A DNA stretch of 32,854 nucleotides. Source: Planctomycetaceae bacterium. GTDB taxonomy: Bacteria > Planctomycetota > Planctomycetia > Pirellulales > Pirellulaceae. Made by a program: the position numbers and the translations under genes. Positions 32,383 through 32,854 of this stretch are shown piece by piece. The stretch's first letter is position 1; each line of letters starts with the position of its first letter. Below the pieces are notes generated by a model that saw only the letters and a program-made list of their open reading frames with translations, had not been told where the DNA came from and searched no databases. The stretch is taken from contig SKZY01000217.1 of assembly GCA_007127095.1 (NCBI GenBank), positions 1 to 32,854 of the forward strand, read 5' to 3'.

Positions 32383-32409
32383 GCCGAAAGGCACGTCAGG
32401 GGGTGCTTA
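32328..32409. repeat. Inverted 11-bp repeat around the breakpoint of the thioredoxin remnant
   Basis: TAAGCACCTCC at 32328-32338 and its inverted near-copy at 32399-32409 (reverse complement TAAGCACCCCC) enclose the part where the thioredoxin-like frame stops matching. TAAGCACCCCC also occurs at the arsD stop (30078-30088). Confidence 0.45.
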
Positions 32410-32854
32410 AGTATCTCAATGGCTGTTGTTCTGCCTAACCTGACCACCCAAAAACACGCCTAAAATGCCAAATGGCTCAGATTAAACCGGATTGGATACC
32501 AATGAGGCCCTTAACCGCTGGGCTGCGACCAGCCGTTTACGCCCGGCGATTGGGAGCCCGCATACATCGAATTGCGACTCGGCGGGATCGATTGGGTTTG
32601 TGAATCGATCGCTCGTCGCCAGCACTGTTGTACCCGCGAACCCCGGGTTGCGCCCAACTCGCGGAGCTCGTTATCGCTACACCCGGGGTTGAATGAACCA
32701 CGACGATTGGCAGCGAGCCGCCTGTCTCAGCCGGGTAAAGTCGTGAACGCTTGACTGGCTCTGACTGCTCGTTCACACTGACTTTCCGGTTCGTCGGCCC
32801 GCCGTATGGAGGCATTCGTCGTCGATCACCAGCCGGAGGTGTTGCGCTCCGCCA
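32383..32854. other. Non-coding, repeat-rich right end
   Basis: I find no credible gene in these 472 bases. Open frames on both strands lie over palindromic repeat sequence and have no family resemblance. A frame opening at 32805 on the plus strand (MEAFVVDHQPEVLRSA) runs off the edge and cannot be judged. Confidence 0.5.
32639..32690. repeat. REP-like palindrome
   Basis: AACCCCGGGT (32639-32648) and ACCCGGGGTT (32681-32690) are perfect inverted copies around a 32-base loop that includes a GAGCTC palindrome. From memory, similar sequence recurs in Rhodopirellula genomes. Confidence 0.6.

Noticed and set aside
32537-32815. A 92-codon minus-strand frame at the right end.
   Set aside because: It overlaps the REP-like palindrome and has no domain; from memory such frames recur in Rhodopirellula as translations of repeats.

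Overview
The window looks like chromosomal DNA from a planctomycete of the Rhodopirellula/Pirellula group. This rests on the planctomycete paralogue pair PSD1 cytochrome / DUF1501, a TAT-type Gfo/Idh/MocA oxidoreductase, a DUF1573 secreted protein, a Gly-Met-rich secreted protein, high G+C, many genes without strong Shine-Dalgarno sites, and REP-like palindromes near the right end. No rRNA, tRNA, CRISPR array or intact insertion sequence was seen.

Layout. (1) 1-3040: the 5' portion of an adenosylcobalamin-dependent ribonucleotide reductase gene (nrdJ, minus strand, running off the left edge). Its promoter is followed by two NrdR-box-like sites exactly 31 bp apart. (2) 3257-5872: a minus-strand glycolate oxidase operon (glcE, glcF; no glcD here), preceded by a 65-codon remnant of a CaMKII-association/NTF2-like domain. 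(3) 6133-10249: a PSD1 cytochrome / DUF1501 gene pair. (4) 10299-14202: a divergent regulatory pair, a CarH/LitR-like MerR plus B12-fold regulator and a sigma-70-family factor. The intergenic region carries four copies of one operator-like motif. A fused SRPBCC/epimerase gene follows. (5) 14460-17764: an HU-like protein, Hsp20 behind a near-consensus sigma-54 promoter, a GGM-repeat secreted protein and a flippase-like membrane protein. (6) 17832-22453: AI-2E-family permease, def-fmt (overlapping) and a DUF1573 protein. (7) 22701-28095: Gfo/Idh/MocA oxidoreductase, hemC, an O-methyltransferase overlapping a small multidrug export-type membrane protein, and mogA. (8) 28233-29063: a protein of unknown function with a degenerate methyltransferase-like C-terminus. 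(9) 29087-32854: an arsenic locus (arsR, arsD, arsA, all key metal-binding cysteines present) followed by palindromic repeats and a truncated thioredoxin-like gene. No arsenite pump gene is in the window.

The most interesting regions are the CarH-like/sigma regulatory module (operator array plus loss of the cobalamin-ligand histidine), the NrdR-controlled nrdJ promoter, the sigma-54 promoter of hsp20, and the repeat-rich decaying edge of the ars locus. Family assignments come from reading motifs and recalled family knowledge; no database search was run.
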